Assembly: GCA_947630415.1 (NCBI GenBank)
Contig: CANRHM010000005.1
Coordinates: 1-27,903, forward strand
DNA from: an uncultured Bacilli bacterium
GTDB lineage: Bacteria; Bacillota_I; Bacilli_A; RF39; UBA660
Direction: 5' to 3'
DNA: 27,903 bases
Below are positions 14,615 to 22,032 of the stretch, piece after piece. Position 1 is the first letter of the stretch. Every line of letters starts with the position of its first letter. The translations under genes and the position numbers were made by a program. The notes below the pieces were generated by a model that did not search any database, was not told the origin of the DNA, and saw only the letters and a program-made list of their open reading frames with translations.

Positions 14615-16192
14615 TTAAATTATTTTATCTTTTTTAAGCATTGTTATTAATCGATGGGTATTTTTATTATCGTGAAAAGAGACAATCTTTTGATAACGAT
14701 GCATATATTTTTGAGATTGACCCTTTTCGTAATTTTGACGAATTGCTTTGGCTAGTTCTTCTTTATTATAGCAAACATCTCCAAAAGCTTTATCACTGGT
14801 AAGCATCAATTTTGCATTTCCACCATACTTTTTAAGGCATTCTTCTTTTTCTTCCCAATAGAAAATAACATTACTTCCGCGATAAAAAGCATCGTAAGAA
14901 ATCGAAGAGTAATCGGTAATAAGTAACTTACAATCTTTTAAAATCTCATCGTAAGAAAATTCCGCTTTAGGTAGATATTTTTCAAATTGAGGGTTCTTCT
15001 TGATCGGTTTTAACATAAGGGGATGGGGTAATACAATTACTTTATCTTGCAAATCCTTTGGGATCGATTCTACGATTCGTTTGATCATTTGAAAGTATTT
15101 CGTTTTCTGATAATCTTGTGCAGCAAGATTCACTTCCCAACGTCTCCACGTAGGCATAATCACAATTTTATCGGCTTTATCATTTTTTACTGCAACATCA
15201 AATTTAGGCATCCCACAAATATATAAATCCGATAACGAAAAGTTAGCCTGTTCTATAAAATGTTTCGCTTCTAACATTGATGAGACTACCACTTTATGTA
15301 ACTTATAAGGTTGTTTTTTAAATCTAACTCTTAAATCGGCATCAAGCGATATCATATATGTAACACCATGTTGTAAAAAAACATACTGTAGTTTAGCACT
15401 ATTCAATTTTTTAAGCACTTTACGATTCGCAATACGAAGTTGAAAAGCATGCTCCAAAGATTCTGTGCCTATAAATTTGTAAGCTTTAAAAAAATAGATA
15501 ATGTGCTTCAAACTGTCCTTGTAGATTAAATTCTTTTGATATTTTGGTTTGATATTAGAAAGCTTAGGATTATCTTGATTAATTATATAGTAGGCATTTT
15601 TATAGCCTTGATCGATTAGGTGCTCATAGAGAATAGAAGCACTTTCTTCATAACGACTAGATTCTTTTTCAAATAATATGATAAGATCTTTTTTTAAGAA
15701 AAATTTGGATAAGATAAAACCCACATTTATTTTTAATTTTCCCAAAAGAGAATCGTATTGATTGGCTTCTCGTATGGTCAAATACATCGTATTGTAAATC
15801 GTTTGTCTTAAATAAATAGCGTAATGATTATATCGGATAATCTTAGAGTTTCGATTTCTTCCTTTTTTAAGATCAAAAGCAGAATAAATAATTCTACCTA
15901 AATATTCACGGTTATAAGATAAATTTATTTTATTTTGAATGTCCGCTTTCAAAAGATCATCAAGGGGAATCGAAAACCAATAAACATTAATATTGTAATT
16001 TTTTAGAAAAGGAATTCCTTTTTTCCATAAAAAATTCACTTTATAATATTGATTATTAACATTAATTTCATATCCTTTGGTATCTGGATGACGAAGATCT
16101 GATACCCTGGTAAAGGCAAAGCCTCTAACTTTAATGAAATTATTTTTTAGCTTTATATGTTTAAATATATTTATAAGAAAGCAACGTTTCAT
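14615..16192 (-). CDS. CDP-glycerol glycerophosphotransferase with N-terminal extension (TagF-like)
   Basis: 525 aa, first gene of the operon. Residues 1-160 form an uncharacterised, basic, beta-like domain. The C-terminal part is Glyphos_transf: YVFLQHGVTYM, MPTWRRWE, VLPHPLM, LLITDYSSISYDAFYRGSNVIFYW. The N-terminal domain resembles the extension of other large transferases of this family, so polymerase activity is plausible. The SD is weak (GGTGA, 5 nt). It follows a strong promoter with a dyad at the start site. Confidence 0.85.
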   Translation of the reverse strand: MKRCFLINIFKHIKLKNNFIKVRGFAFTRVSDLRHPDTKGYEINVNNQYYKVNFLWKKGIPFLKNYNINVYWFSIPLDDLLKADIQNKINLSYNREYLGRIIYSAFDLKKGRNRNSKIIRYNHYAIYLRQTIYNTMYLTIREANQYDSLLGKLKINVGFILSKFFLKKDLIILFEKESSRYEESASILYEHLIDQGYKNAYYIINQDNPKLSNIKPKYQKNLIYKDSLKHIIYFFKAYKFIGTESLEHAFQLRIANRKVLKKLNSAKLQYVFLQHGVTYMISLDADLRVRFKKQPYKLHKVVVSSMLEAKHFIEQANFSLSDLYICGMPKFDVAVKNDKADKIVIMPTWRRWEVNLAAQDYQKTKYFQMIKRIVESIPKDLQDKVIVLPHPLMLKPIKKNPQFEKYLPKAEFSYDEILKDCKLLITDYSSISYDAFYRGSNVIFYWEEKEECLKKYGGNAKLMLTSDKAFGDVCYNKEELAKAIRQNYEKGQSQKYMHRYQKIVSFHDNKNTHRLITMLKKDKII

Positions 16193-16218
16193 TTATTTCA
16201 TCACCGCAAATACTCAAA

Positions 16219-16244
16219 CTATAATTGTAATTTAACAATTATAG
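16219..16244 (-). promoter_or_regulatory. Inverted repeat at the teichoic-acid operon start (candidate operator)
   Basis: CTATAATTGT (16219-16228) and ACAATTATAG (16235-16244) are perfect 10-bp arms around a 6-bp AT spacer. It starts at the predicted +1 (near 16242) of the promoter below and also contains a second TATAAT-like hexamer. It could be a repressor site or a 5' UTR hairpin. Confidence 0.5.
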
Positions 16245-16248
16245 GATA

Positions 16249-16277
16249 ATTATAACAAAAAAGAATAGGCATTTCAA
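16249..16277 (-). promoter_or_regulatory. Promoter of the teichoic-acid operon
   Basis: TTGAAA (16272-16277), 17-bp spacer, TATAAT (16249-16254) on the minus strand. A near-perfect vegetative promoter. Confidence 0.8.
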
Positions 16278-16311
16278 CCAAAGAAGATGATTAGACAGGT
16301 TAAAGAAAAAG

Positions 16312-17166
16312 TTAATTTTTATTTTTAGATCTTGGATAAAGAAGACGATACCCCTTTTCAAAAGAGGTTGGATTTGGATCATTCAATAGTCCAAAATGAT
16401 CTAGTAAATGTTCCGTCGTCGTTTTTTGTTTTAACACTTGTAGAAATTGATCTTTGACTTTTCCCCTATCTTCTAAATAAAGATTATAAAGTAAGCACAC
16501 ATAGTAGAAGGAAACAAGATAACTCTTGCTTGTTACGGTGTAATAATGCATTTGATCTTTGTCATTTTTTAATATAGAACAGGTAATAGGATCTTTTAGG
16601 GTTTGATACATTTTAAGTAGATCAACCATACGAAAAGATAAAATCTTAGCTCTACTTTTGGAGTCTAAATCAGCTCCTTGCATAAATTCATAAAACATAG
16701 GCAAACATTCGGAATAACGATAAAGATTTTTCCATTCTTCATAATGGTGATCCAACGTAAGTGCATGAATTACTTCATGTCCCATATAGATATGACTAAT
16801 TTCATTTAAAGAGAAAGGAATTAAAATCTCCCAAAGATATTGGTCTCCTCTAAATTGAGTTACATATTCTTTTCCAGCCGTTTGCCAAAATAAAGGAAGA
16901 ATCTTTTCATGGTAACGACTTTGTATTTCATCTTCTCTAAAATATCTCACTAAGGCGCAAGTCATTTTTTCTTTTTCTTTTTCAAATGTGGAATCTTCTA
17001 ATATAGGACGTGAACATCTTACTTGTTCTTCGATAAAAGAAGATACGATTTTTACAATTTCTTCTTCTCTTTCGCCTAAGTCCATTAAGTTGTCCCGCTC
17101 CATCAGCCATTTGGTGTCATGAATAATTTTTAAAATAGACGATTCTATATCTTGATCGTTTTTCAT
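16312..17166 (-). CDS. Uncharacterised protein with HExxH zinc-binding motif
   Basis: The start is the ATG at 17166 (GGAGAG 9 nt upstream); the ATG at 17196 overlaps the -10. This gives 284 aa. It has no signal peptide or membrane segment. It contains GHEVIHAL (H130, E131, H134), followed by acidic residues in ECLPMFYEF (E153, E160) that could give the third ligand of a gluzincin-type metallopeptidase. The surrounding helix-rich sequence matches no family I can name. It has its own promoter and lies upstream of the teichoic-acid operon in the same direction. Peptidase activity is inferred only from the motif. Confidence 0.7.
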   Translation of the reverse strand: MKNDQDIESSILKIIHDTKWLMERDNLMDLGEREEEIVKIVSSFIEEQVRCSRPILEDSTFEKEKEKMTCALVRYFREDEIQSRYHEKILPLFWQTAGKEYVTQFRGDQYLWEILIPFSLNEISHIYMGHEVIHALTLDHHYEEWKNLYRYSECLPMFYEFMQGADLDSKSRAKILSFRMVDLLKMYQTLKDPITCSILKNDKDQMHYYTVTSKSYLVSFYYVCLLYNLYLEDRGKVKDQFLQVLKQKTTTEHLLDHFGLLNDPNPTSFEKGYRLLYPRSKNKN

Positions 17167-17197
17167 AACGTTTTTCTCTCCAATGAATTTGTTCATT

Positions 17198-17208
17198 ATT
17201 GTACCATA
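17198..17208 (-). promoter_or_regulatory. Extended -10 promoter of the HExxH gene
   Basis: On the minus strand TATGGTACAAT: TG plus TACAAT (17198-17203). The -35 is weak (TGGTAA at 17 bp). Confidence 0.4.
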
Positions 17209-17264
17209 AAAGAGGTCTTTTTACCATCTCATTTAACTATTTTATCGTTCTTTTCATCTAATTG

Positions 17265-17273
17265 TGATATAAT
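17265..17273 (+). promoter_or_regulatory. Extended -10 promoter of the HAD-like gene
   Basis: TGATATAAT: extended TG plus consensus TATAAT (17268-17273). The -35 is poor (TCGTTC). It is divergent from the HExxH gene. Confidence 0.6.
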
Positions 17274-17308
17274 AGAGCATATTTTAGAAAAGGAACTGAG
17301 GTGAGGTT

Positions 17309-17845
17309 ATGAAAGTCATCTTTTTAGATATTGATGGTGTTTTAAATACTACTCAAACATTTAGAGATATTCATCAAGAATTTGTTGAAACCGGAAAAAG
17401 AAGAATTGAAATAGACTTAAATAGGCTAAGTCTTTTAAAAGAGATTGTCGATAAAACCGGTGCTGTTATTGTACTTAGTTCTTCTTGGCGAAATCTTGGA
17501 AAGATGAGTAACGGAAACTATATTCCACTAAACGAAAAAATGACTTCTTTTATACGTTTACTAGAGGCATATGGTCTTTCTATTTATGATATAACTCCTA
17601 GGGATCCCAGGGGGATTAGACAGAATGAAATTGATAAATGGTTAGAAGATAAAGAGGTGGAACAATTTATTGTCCTTGATGATGACTCTTACGACTTACA
17701 AAAATTTTTGCATAAAGAATTAATTAAAACCAGTTTTACCGCCGATGATGAAATGGTAAAAGACATGAACGATTGTACTGGGCTATGTGAACATCATGTA
17801 CAGGAAGCTATTAAAAAACTAACATTAAAAAAGGAAAAAATATAA
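17309..17845 (+). CDS. HAD-superfamily phosphatase-like protein
   Basis: 178 aa. Motif I is FLDIDGVLN at the N-terminus (D-x-D with catalytic Asp7 and Asp9), then VLSSSWR as motif II, and VLDDDSYDL as the distal acidic motif. These occur in single-domain HAD proteins similar to the HAD module of Swiss-Army-Knife RNA-repair proteins. It probably removes a phosphate; the substrate is unknown. SD is AGGTGAGG 2 nt before the ATG. Single gene: the next gene converges from the other strand and no clear hairpin terminator is visible in 17846-17906. Confidence 0.8.
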   Translation: MKVIFLDIDGVLNTTQTFRDIHQEFVETGKRRIEIDLNRLSLLKEIVDKTGAVIVLSSSWRNLGKMSNGNYIPLNEKMTSFIRLLEAYGLSIYDITPRDPRGIRQNEIDKWLEDKEVEQFIVLDDDSYDLQKFLHKELIKTSFTADDEMVKDMNDCTGLCEHHVQEAIKKLTLKKEKI

Positions 17846-17906
17846 TGAACTAGAACGATTTTTGAATCATTTCTCTATTCGTTATTATTTTCCTTTTTAT
17901 TATTAT

Positions 17907-18464
17907 TTACTTTTTATTTCTCGATGATTGCATCGAGATTATATTTTTTAAATTTAAAAATTTATTATCCCAATAGGTTACTGGAAAATCAAATAATGAT
18001 TTTGAGTATATAACACATGTATTGTCATAATTAACATCCTTTTTATTTCTATAATATTCTCTTATATCCATGATCTTATTATAAAGAGGTTGAGCTATGG
18101 CATCATCTCTTTCAGAAGTATATAATCTAAAATATTTTATAGGATATTTTTTAGCTAATTCCGTGGCCATATGAATAGTATCATTTAATATTTGGGTACC
18201 ATATCCTTGGTTTCTATAATTACTTAGTACTCCAAACCATCCTAACCAAATACTACCTGTTTCATTTAAGTCTTCATTAGAATATAGACCTGTTATTCCA
18301 ATCACTTTATTTTCATCGTATACCAAATAGTATTTTTGATACTCCAAGTTTAACTTTATAGCTTTTTTATAATGCTCGTATGCACTTTCCTTGGGAAAAA
18401 TTTGAGTTTGAATCAAGGTAGCATATTCTAAGTTTTCATTATTTATTTCAATATATTTTAACAT
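17907..18464 (-). CDS. GNAT-family N-acetyltransferase
   Basis: 185 aa. The acetyl-CoA motif is NYRNQGYGTQIL (R/QxxGxG/A), preceded by the beta-4 strand GSIWLGWFGV and followed by FRLYTSERDDAIAQPLYNK, where the GNAT fold usually places motif B. The substrate cannot be predicted. SD is AAGGA 8 nt upstream. A perfect 14-bp palindrome lies in its upstream region. Confidence 0.85.
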   Translation of the reverse strand: MLKYIEINNENLEYATLIQTQIFPKESAYEHYKKAIKLNLEYQKYYLVYDENKVIGITGLYSNEDLNETGSIWLGWFGVLSNYRNQGYGTQILNDTIHMATELAKKYPIKYFRLYTSERDDAIAQPLYNKIMDIREYYRNKKDVNYDNTCVIYSKSLFDFPVTYWDNKFLNLKNIISMQSSRNKK

Positions 18465-18499
18465 AACATTTTTCCTTTTTTATCGCGTAATAATTATCA

Positions 18500-18513
18500 A
18501 TACACAAGTGTAT
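18500..18513 (-). promoter_or_regulatory. 14-bp palindrome upstream of the GNAT gene
   Basis: ATACAC-AA-GTGTAT is a perfect dyad about 36 nt upstream of the start codon, amid -10-like AT sequence. It is a candidate operator for local control. Confidence 0.35.
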
Positions 18514-18575
18514 CATTCTACTAGCAAATTACTTATTTTTATTTATAACTATTTTATCATAAATTTACGTACATT

Positions 18576-18603
18576 AAAACTCGAACCATAAAAGTCCGAG
18601 TTT
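18576..18603 (-). terminator. Terminator of the tRNA-Thr transcript
   Basis: AAACTCG (18577-18583) pairs with CGAGTTT (18597-18603), with a partly paired loop. The T-run on the minus strand is short, so strength is uncertain. Confidence 0.55.
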
Positions 18604-18613
18604 ACTATCAATC

Positions 18614-18689
18614 TGGTGCCGACTATAGGAATCGAACCTACGACCTACGCGTTACGAGTGCGTTGCTCTACCTGCTGAGCTAAGTCGGC
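18614..18689 (-). tRNA. tRNA-Thr (anticodon CGT)
   Basis: Full cloverleaf of 76 nt with encoded CCA (TGG at 18614-18616 on plus). Acceptor GCCGACT/AGTCGGC, D stem GCTC/GAGC, anticodon loop CTCGTAA, T arm GTAGG-TTCGATT-CCTAT. It reads ACG. The anticodon stem has an A-C mismatch next to the loop (positions 31-39); all other stems pair with at most one G-T. Confidence 0.95.
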
Positions 18690-18700
18690 GAACTACTAAT

Positions 18701-18728
18701 ATTATAGCATAATCTCATGCTTTTGCAA
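18701..18728 (-). promoter_or_regulatory. Promoter of tRNA-Thr
   Basis: TTGCAA (18723-18728), 16-bp spacer, TATAAT (18701-18706) with extended TG. The rest of 18707-18833 is AT-rich with no other feature visible. Confidence 0.7.
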
Positions 18729-18833
18729 TTTATTTTTATCAATCACTAAAAATTATTTGTTGTACTTAATAATATAAAATCTTAAACCAAAAATAGAATA
18801 TCCATTAAAAATTTTCATTTTTAGATCATTATT

Positions 18834-18842
18834 TGCTATAAT
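18834..18842 (+). promoter_or_regulatory. Extended -10 promoter of the flavoprotein gene
   Basis: TGCTATAAT: extended TG with TATAAT (18837-18842), 25 nt upstream of the start codon, so the 5' UTR is short. The -35 is weak (TTCATT). Confidence 0.6.
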
Positions 18843-18867
18843 AAAAGAGAATGGAGTAGGATTTTAT

Positions 18868-20265
18868 ATGTATGATGTAGTTATTGTAGGAGCAGGTCCT
18901 GCTGGACTCTTTGCTGCTTACGAATTAATAGAAAAGAATAAAAAGTTGAAAATACTATTATTAGATAAAGGTAAATTTGCCAAAAATAGAGTTTGTCCTA
19001 TGAATAAAAAGCAGGATAATATCTGTGTAAATTGTAAGCCTTGTGGTATTTTATCTGGATATGGAGGAGCAGGTACTTTCTCGGACGGAAAGTTAAACTT
19101 TATCCCCAAACTTGGGAAAAGTGATTTGTTTAAGTACATGGATCGAAGTGAAGCCTTTAAATTAATTGATGATACCGAAATCATTTTTAATAAATTTGGA
19201 ATGGATGATAAAGTATACCCTACCAACATGGATGAAGCCAAAGAATTAGAAGAAAAAATTGCCCGTGTAGGAGCAAGTCTCTTAATCATTAAACAAAAAC
19301 ATTTAGGAAGCGATAAACTTCCAGGCTATATTCAACATTTCACCGATTATTTAAAAGATAAAAATGTTGAAATACGAGAAAATACCGATGTCTTAGATAT
19401 TGTTGAGGAAGAAAAAGAAAAATATCAAGTTATTTTTAAAACGGGAAGCAAAGAAGAAAAGGTAACTTCCAAATATGTAGTAGTTGCGCCTGGTAGAACA
19501 GGTGCTAAATGGGTACAGGAGTTAGCCGATAAATACCATATTAAATATACGTCTCAAAGTATTGAGATTGGTGTTCGAGTAGAAGTTAGGAAAGAAATAC
19601 TTGCTCCTATTACCAATATCATATACGATCCTACCATCTTTATAAAAACGGAAACCTATAACGATCAAATTAGAACTTTCTGTACGAATCCTGGAGGCTA
19701 TGTTACCAAAGAAAATTATAATGGTTATATCTGTGTAAATGGGCATGCTTTAAAAGAGACCAAATCTGATAATTCTAACTTTGCCTTTATTTCTAAAGTA
19801 ACATTAACGGAACCGGTAACAAACACTAGAGAATATGGTGAATGTATTGCTAAAATTGCCAATACGTTGGGTGATGGAAAACCAATTATCCAAACCCTTC
19901 GTGATTTAAGAATGGGAAGAAGAAGTAACATGCATCGCATACAAAAAGGATTTATTGAACCTACTCTTAAAGATGTGGTGGCAGGAGATCTTGCCTTAGT
20001 CTTACCACATCGCATTATTAAAAATATTTTAGAAGGATTAGAGACCCTCGATAAAATTATTCCTGGCGTTAATAACGGAGAAACCCTTCTATATGGTCCT
20101 GAGATTAAATTCTTTAGTAATGAGATTGAAACTGATAATCACATGAAACTAGTAGACCATAACATTTATTTTATCGGTGATGGTTCTGGAAAAGCAGGAA
20201 ATATCGTCGTAGCGGCTGCAACGGGATTGATTGCTGCCCGTGACATCTTAGAAAAAGTCAAATAA
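18868..20265 (+). CDS. FAD-dependent dehydrogenase of the COG2509 type
   Basis: 465 aa. The N-terminal Rossmann motif is VVIVGAGPAG (GxGxxG at 8-13) with an acidic strand end (LLLDKG). A cysteine cluster follows (CPMNKKQDNICVNCKPC), then GYGGAGTFSDGKLN. The C-terminal FAD motif is NIYFIGDGSGKAGNIVVAAA. Length and order match uncharacterised FAD-dependent dehydrogenases common in Firmicutes. The substrate is unknown; the cysteines could be redox-active or bind metal. Single gene with its own terminator. Confidence 0.88.
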   Translation: MYDVVIVGAGPAGLFAAYELIEKNKKLKILLLDKGKFAKNRVCPMNKKQDNICVNCKPCGILSGYGGAGTFSDGKLNFIPKLGKSDLFKYMDRSEAFKLIDDTEIIFNKFGMDDKVYPTNMDEAKELEEKIARVGASLLIIKQKHLGSDKLPGYIQHFTDYLKDKNVEIRENTDVLDIVEEEKEKYQVIFKTGSKEEKVTSKYVVVAPGRTGAKWVQELADKYHIKYTSQSIEIGVRVEVRKEILAPITNIIYDPTIFIKTETYNDQIRTFCTNPGGYVTKENYNGYICVNGHALKETKSDNSNFAFISKVTLTEPVTNTREYGECIAKIANTLGDGKPIIQTLRDLRMGRRSNMHRIQKGFIEPTLKDVVAGDLALVLPHRIIKNILEGLETLDKIIPGVNNGETLLYGPEIKFFSNEIETDNHMKLVDHNIYFIGDGSGKAGNIVVAAATGLIAARDILEKVK

Positions 20266-20286
20266 TTGTAAAAAAGAAGTGATTAG

Positions 20287-20318
20287 AAAGAGATTTTAGC
20301 AGAATCTCTTTTTATTTT
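20287..20318 (+). terminator. Terminator of the flavoprotein gene
   Basis: AAAGAGATT (20287-20295) pairs with AATCTCTTT (20303-20311), 7-nt loop, then TTATTTTT. Confidence 0.85.
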
Positions 20319-20327
20319 TAAAAAGAA

Positions 20328-20336
20328 TGGTATACT
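20328..20336 (+). promoter_or_regulatory. Extended -10 promoter of the alcohol dehydrogenase gene
   Basis: TGGTATACT just after the terminator: TG plus TATACT (20331-20336). No good -35. Confidence 0.55.
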
Positions 20337-20356
20337 AAAATTAAGGTAGGTGGAAT

Positions 20357-21382
20357 ATGAAAAGTGTTGCTATTAAAGGCATAAAAGAATTCGAAATAAA
20401 AGAAATACCGGAACCTGTTAGCAAAGATGGATATGTCATCATCGATGTTAAAAAGTCAGGTATTTGTGGAAGTGATATCCATTATTGGGATAGTGGACAA
20501 CCAATTGGACTCGTCATGGGACATGAATTTTGTGGAATTGTCCTTGATCCTGGTGCAAGAAGTGATTTAAAGGTGGGAGACCGAGTTACCGCGTTACCGA
20601 TTTCTCCTTGTGGTCATTGTGATGCCTGCTTAAAAGGAAATCCGCAATACTGTAGAGAAACGTGGACTTATGCGAGTGGATTATCTTTGGAACATCCTGG
20701 AGCCTATGCCCCTAAACTTGCGGTAAGAAATGATATGGTCATCAAAGTACCTGATACGATTTCGGATAACGAAGTAGCCATGGTAGAGCCTACCGCGGTA
20801 GGACTACATGCCATTCATTTAGCCGATATCAAAGTAGGTGCTAAAGTATTGGTAATAGGAGCAGGTATCATTGGACTTGTTTCTTCCATGTTTGCTAAAA
20901 TGGAAGGAGCGAGCTACGTTGCTGTATCTGAAACAAACGAACTTCGTGGAAAGAAGGCTGTTACCTTAGGTGTTGCCGATGAATGGTTAGATGCTAAGAA
21001 CCCTAACTTCATAAACGATGTTTTAGCTAAGACCAATGGTGGATTCGATATTGTGATTGAGTGTTGTGGAAATGCTCCAGCCGTTGGAAGTGCTCTATTA
21101 TCTGCAAGACCCGGTGGTACAGTGGTTCTAGCAGGAGTTTCACTTGGAGCCATTAGTATTCCCACAGCCATTGCTGTAACTAGTGAACTAACTTTAAAAG
21201 GAGCTATTGCTTACACCAAAGAAGAATTCCAAACGGTTATTGATTTAATGGCTAATAAACAAATCAATGTTACGCCGTTTGTATCTAAAATCATTCGCTT
21301 GGAAGAAGTACAAAATGCTTTTCAAGAGTTAACCAGTGGAACATCGGATTCCATTAAGATTTTAATCGATCCTAAAATGTAA
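20357..21382 (+). CDS. Zinc-dependent alcohol/sorbitol dehydrogenase (MDR family)
   Basis: 341 aa. Catalytic zinc ligands are C37 in GICGSDIHYW and H56-E57 in GHEF. Structural zinc cysteines are 85, 88, 91 and 99 (PCGHCDACLKGNPQYC). The NAD(P) motif is VLVIGAGIIGLVS (168-173). The pattern GSDIHYW is typical of sorbitol/xylitol/threonine-type dehydrogenases, which oxidise a polyol or secondary alcohol. The exact substrate is not evident and no sugar transport genes lie nearby. SD is AGGTAGGTGG 3 nt upstream. Confidence 0.92.
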   Translation: MKSVAIKGIKEFEIKEIPEPVSKDGYVIIDVKKSGICGSDIHYWDSGQPIGLVMGHEFCGIVLDPGARSDLKVGDRVTALPISPCGHCDACLKGNPQYCRETWTYASGLSLEHPGAYAPKLAVRNDMVIKVPDTISDNEVAMVEPTAVGLHAIHLADIKVGAKVLVIGAGIIGLVSSMFAKMEGASYVAVSETNELRGKKAVTLGVADEWLDAKNPNFINDVLAKTNGGFDIVIECCGNAPAVGSALLSARPGGTVVLAGVSLGAISIPTAIAVTSELTLKGAIAYTKEEFQTVIDLMANKQINVTPFVSKIIRLEEVQNAFQELTSGTSDSIKILIDPKM

Positions 21383-21412
21383 TGGCTTTATCGTTTTCTT
21401 AAAAAAATATAA

Positions 21413-21440
21413 AACTACTTTTCAGATTCGAAAAGTAGTT
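21413..21440. terminator. Bidirectional terminator between convergent genes
   Basis: AACTACTTTTC (21413-21423) pairs with GAAAAGTAGTT (21430-21440), an 11-bp stem with T-rich sequence on both strands (T7 on plus). It serves the dehydrogenase (plus) and the unknown pair (minus). Confidence 0.88.
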
Positions 21441-21446
21441 CTTTTT

Positions 21447-22025
21447 TTATAAATGTAACGTTTTGTTTTTTGCTTCTTTAAGAAATTCTTGAGTTAAATC
21501 AGTATCTTCTTCTTGTGTTCTATGACTATCCCAATAAGCATTGATAGGTCCTTCATCTTCTATATCGAAAAGACAAATGACATGATCTAGTCCTTTTATT
21601 TCTCCTTCTCTAGTTAAACGAAGATGGGCACTTTCTTTGGTATAATAATTAGCCATATTATCGTAAGCAACAATTCTTTTACGTGTTAAATCGATAGATT
21701 CTTGGTCAAGGGAAGCTATATTATAGACTTTGCTACCAACCATTGTTAAAATAACACCTTGCTTAGTTCTCTGATTTGCTAAAACTTGTTTCATAGCAGA
21801 TCTTATAGCTTCATTCTTAGAACCTACTATTTTCTTAAATAGCATTCGCTCTAAGAGGCTACCTCCACTATAATTTACATTACCCTTCTTTACTTGCTCT
21901 ACAATTGCATCTAATTCTTGATCGTTAAGTTCACTCGTTGCCTCAATCATTGCTATATAAAACTCATCTATTCCTTTTTCTAAAAGAATTTGATTAAACT
22001 CTTCTTGACTATACTCTTTTTCCAT
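21447..22025 (-). CDS. Unknown 192-aa protein, second gene of a pair
   Basis: The start is the ATG at 22025 (AAAAGGTAATATAAC upstream, 7 nt after the stop of the previous gene). The frame open from 22082 has no SD. The product is soluble and charged: an N-terminal helical region (YSQEEFNQILLEKGIDEFYIAM) and a later part with ARRIV-like segments and GLDHVICLFDIEDEGPINAYW. No domain recognised. Tight linkage to the membrane protein gene suggests they act together. Confidence 0.75.
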   Translation of the reverse strand: MEKEYSQEEFNQILLEKGIDEFYIAMIEATSELNDQELDAIVEQVKKGNVNYSGGSLLERMLFKKIVGSKNEAIRSAMKQVLANQRTKQGVILTMVGSKVYNIASLDQESIDLTRKRIVAYDNMANYYTKESAHLRLTREGEIKGLDHVICLFDIEDEGPINAYWDSHRTQEEDTDLTQEFLKEAKNKTLHL

Positions 22026-22032
22026 TGTTATA

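Noticed and set aside
19522..20015. Minus-strand frames opposite the flavoprotein gene
   Set aside because: Antisense shadows of a conserved enzyme with clear motifs on the plus strand.
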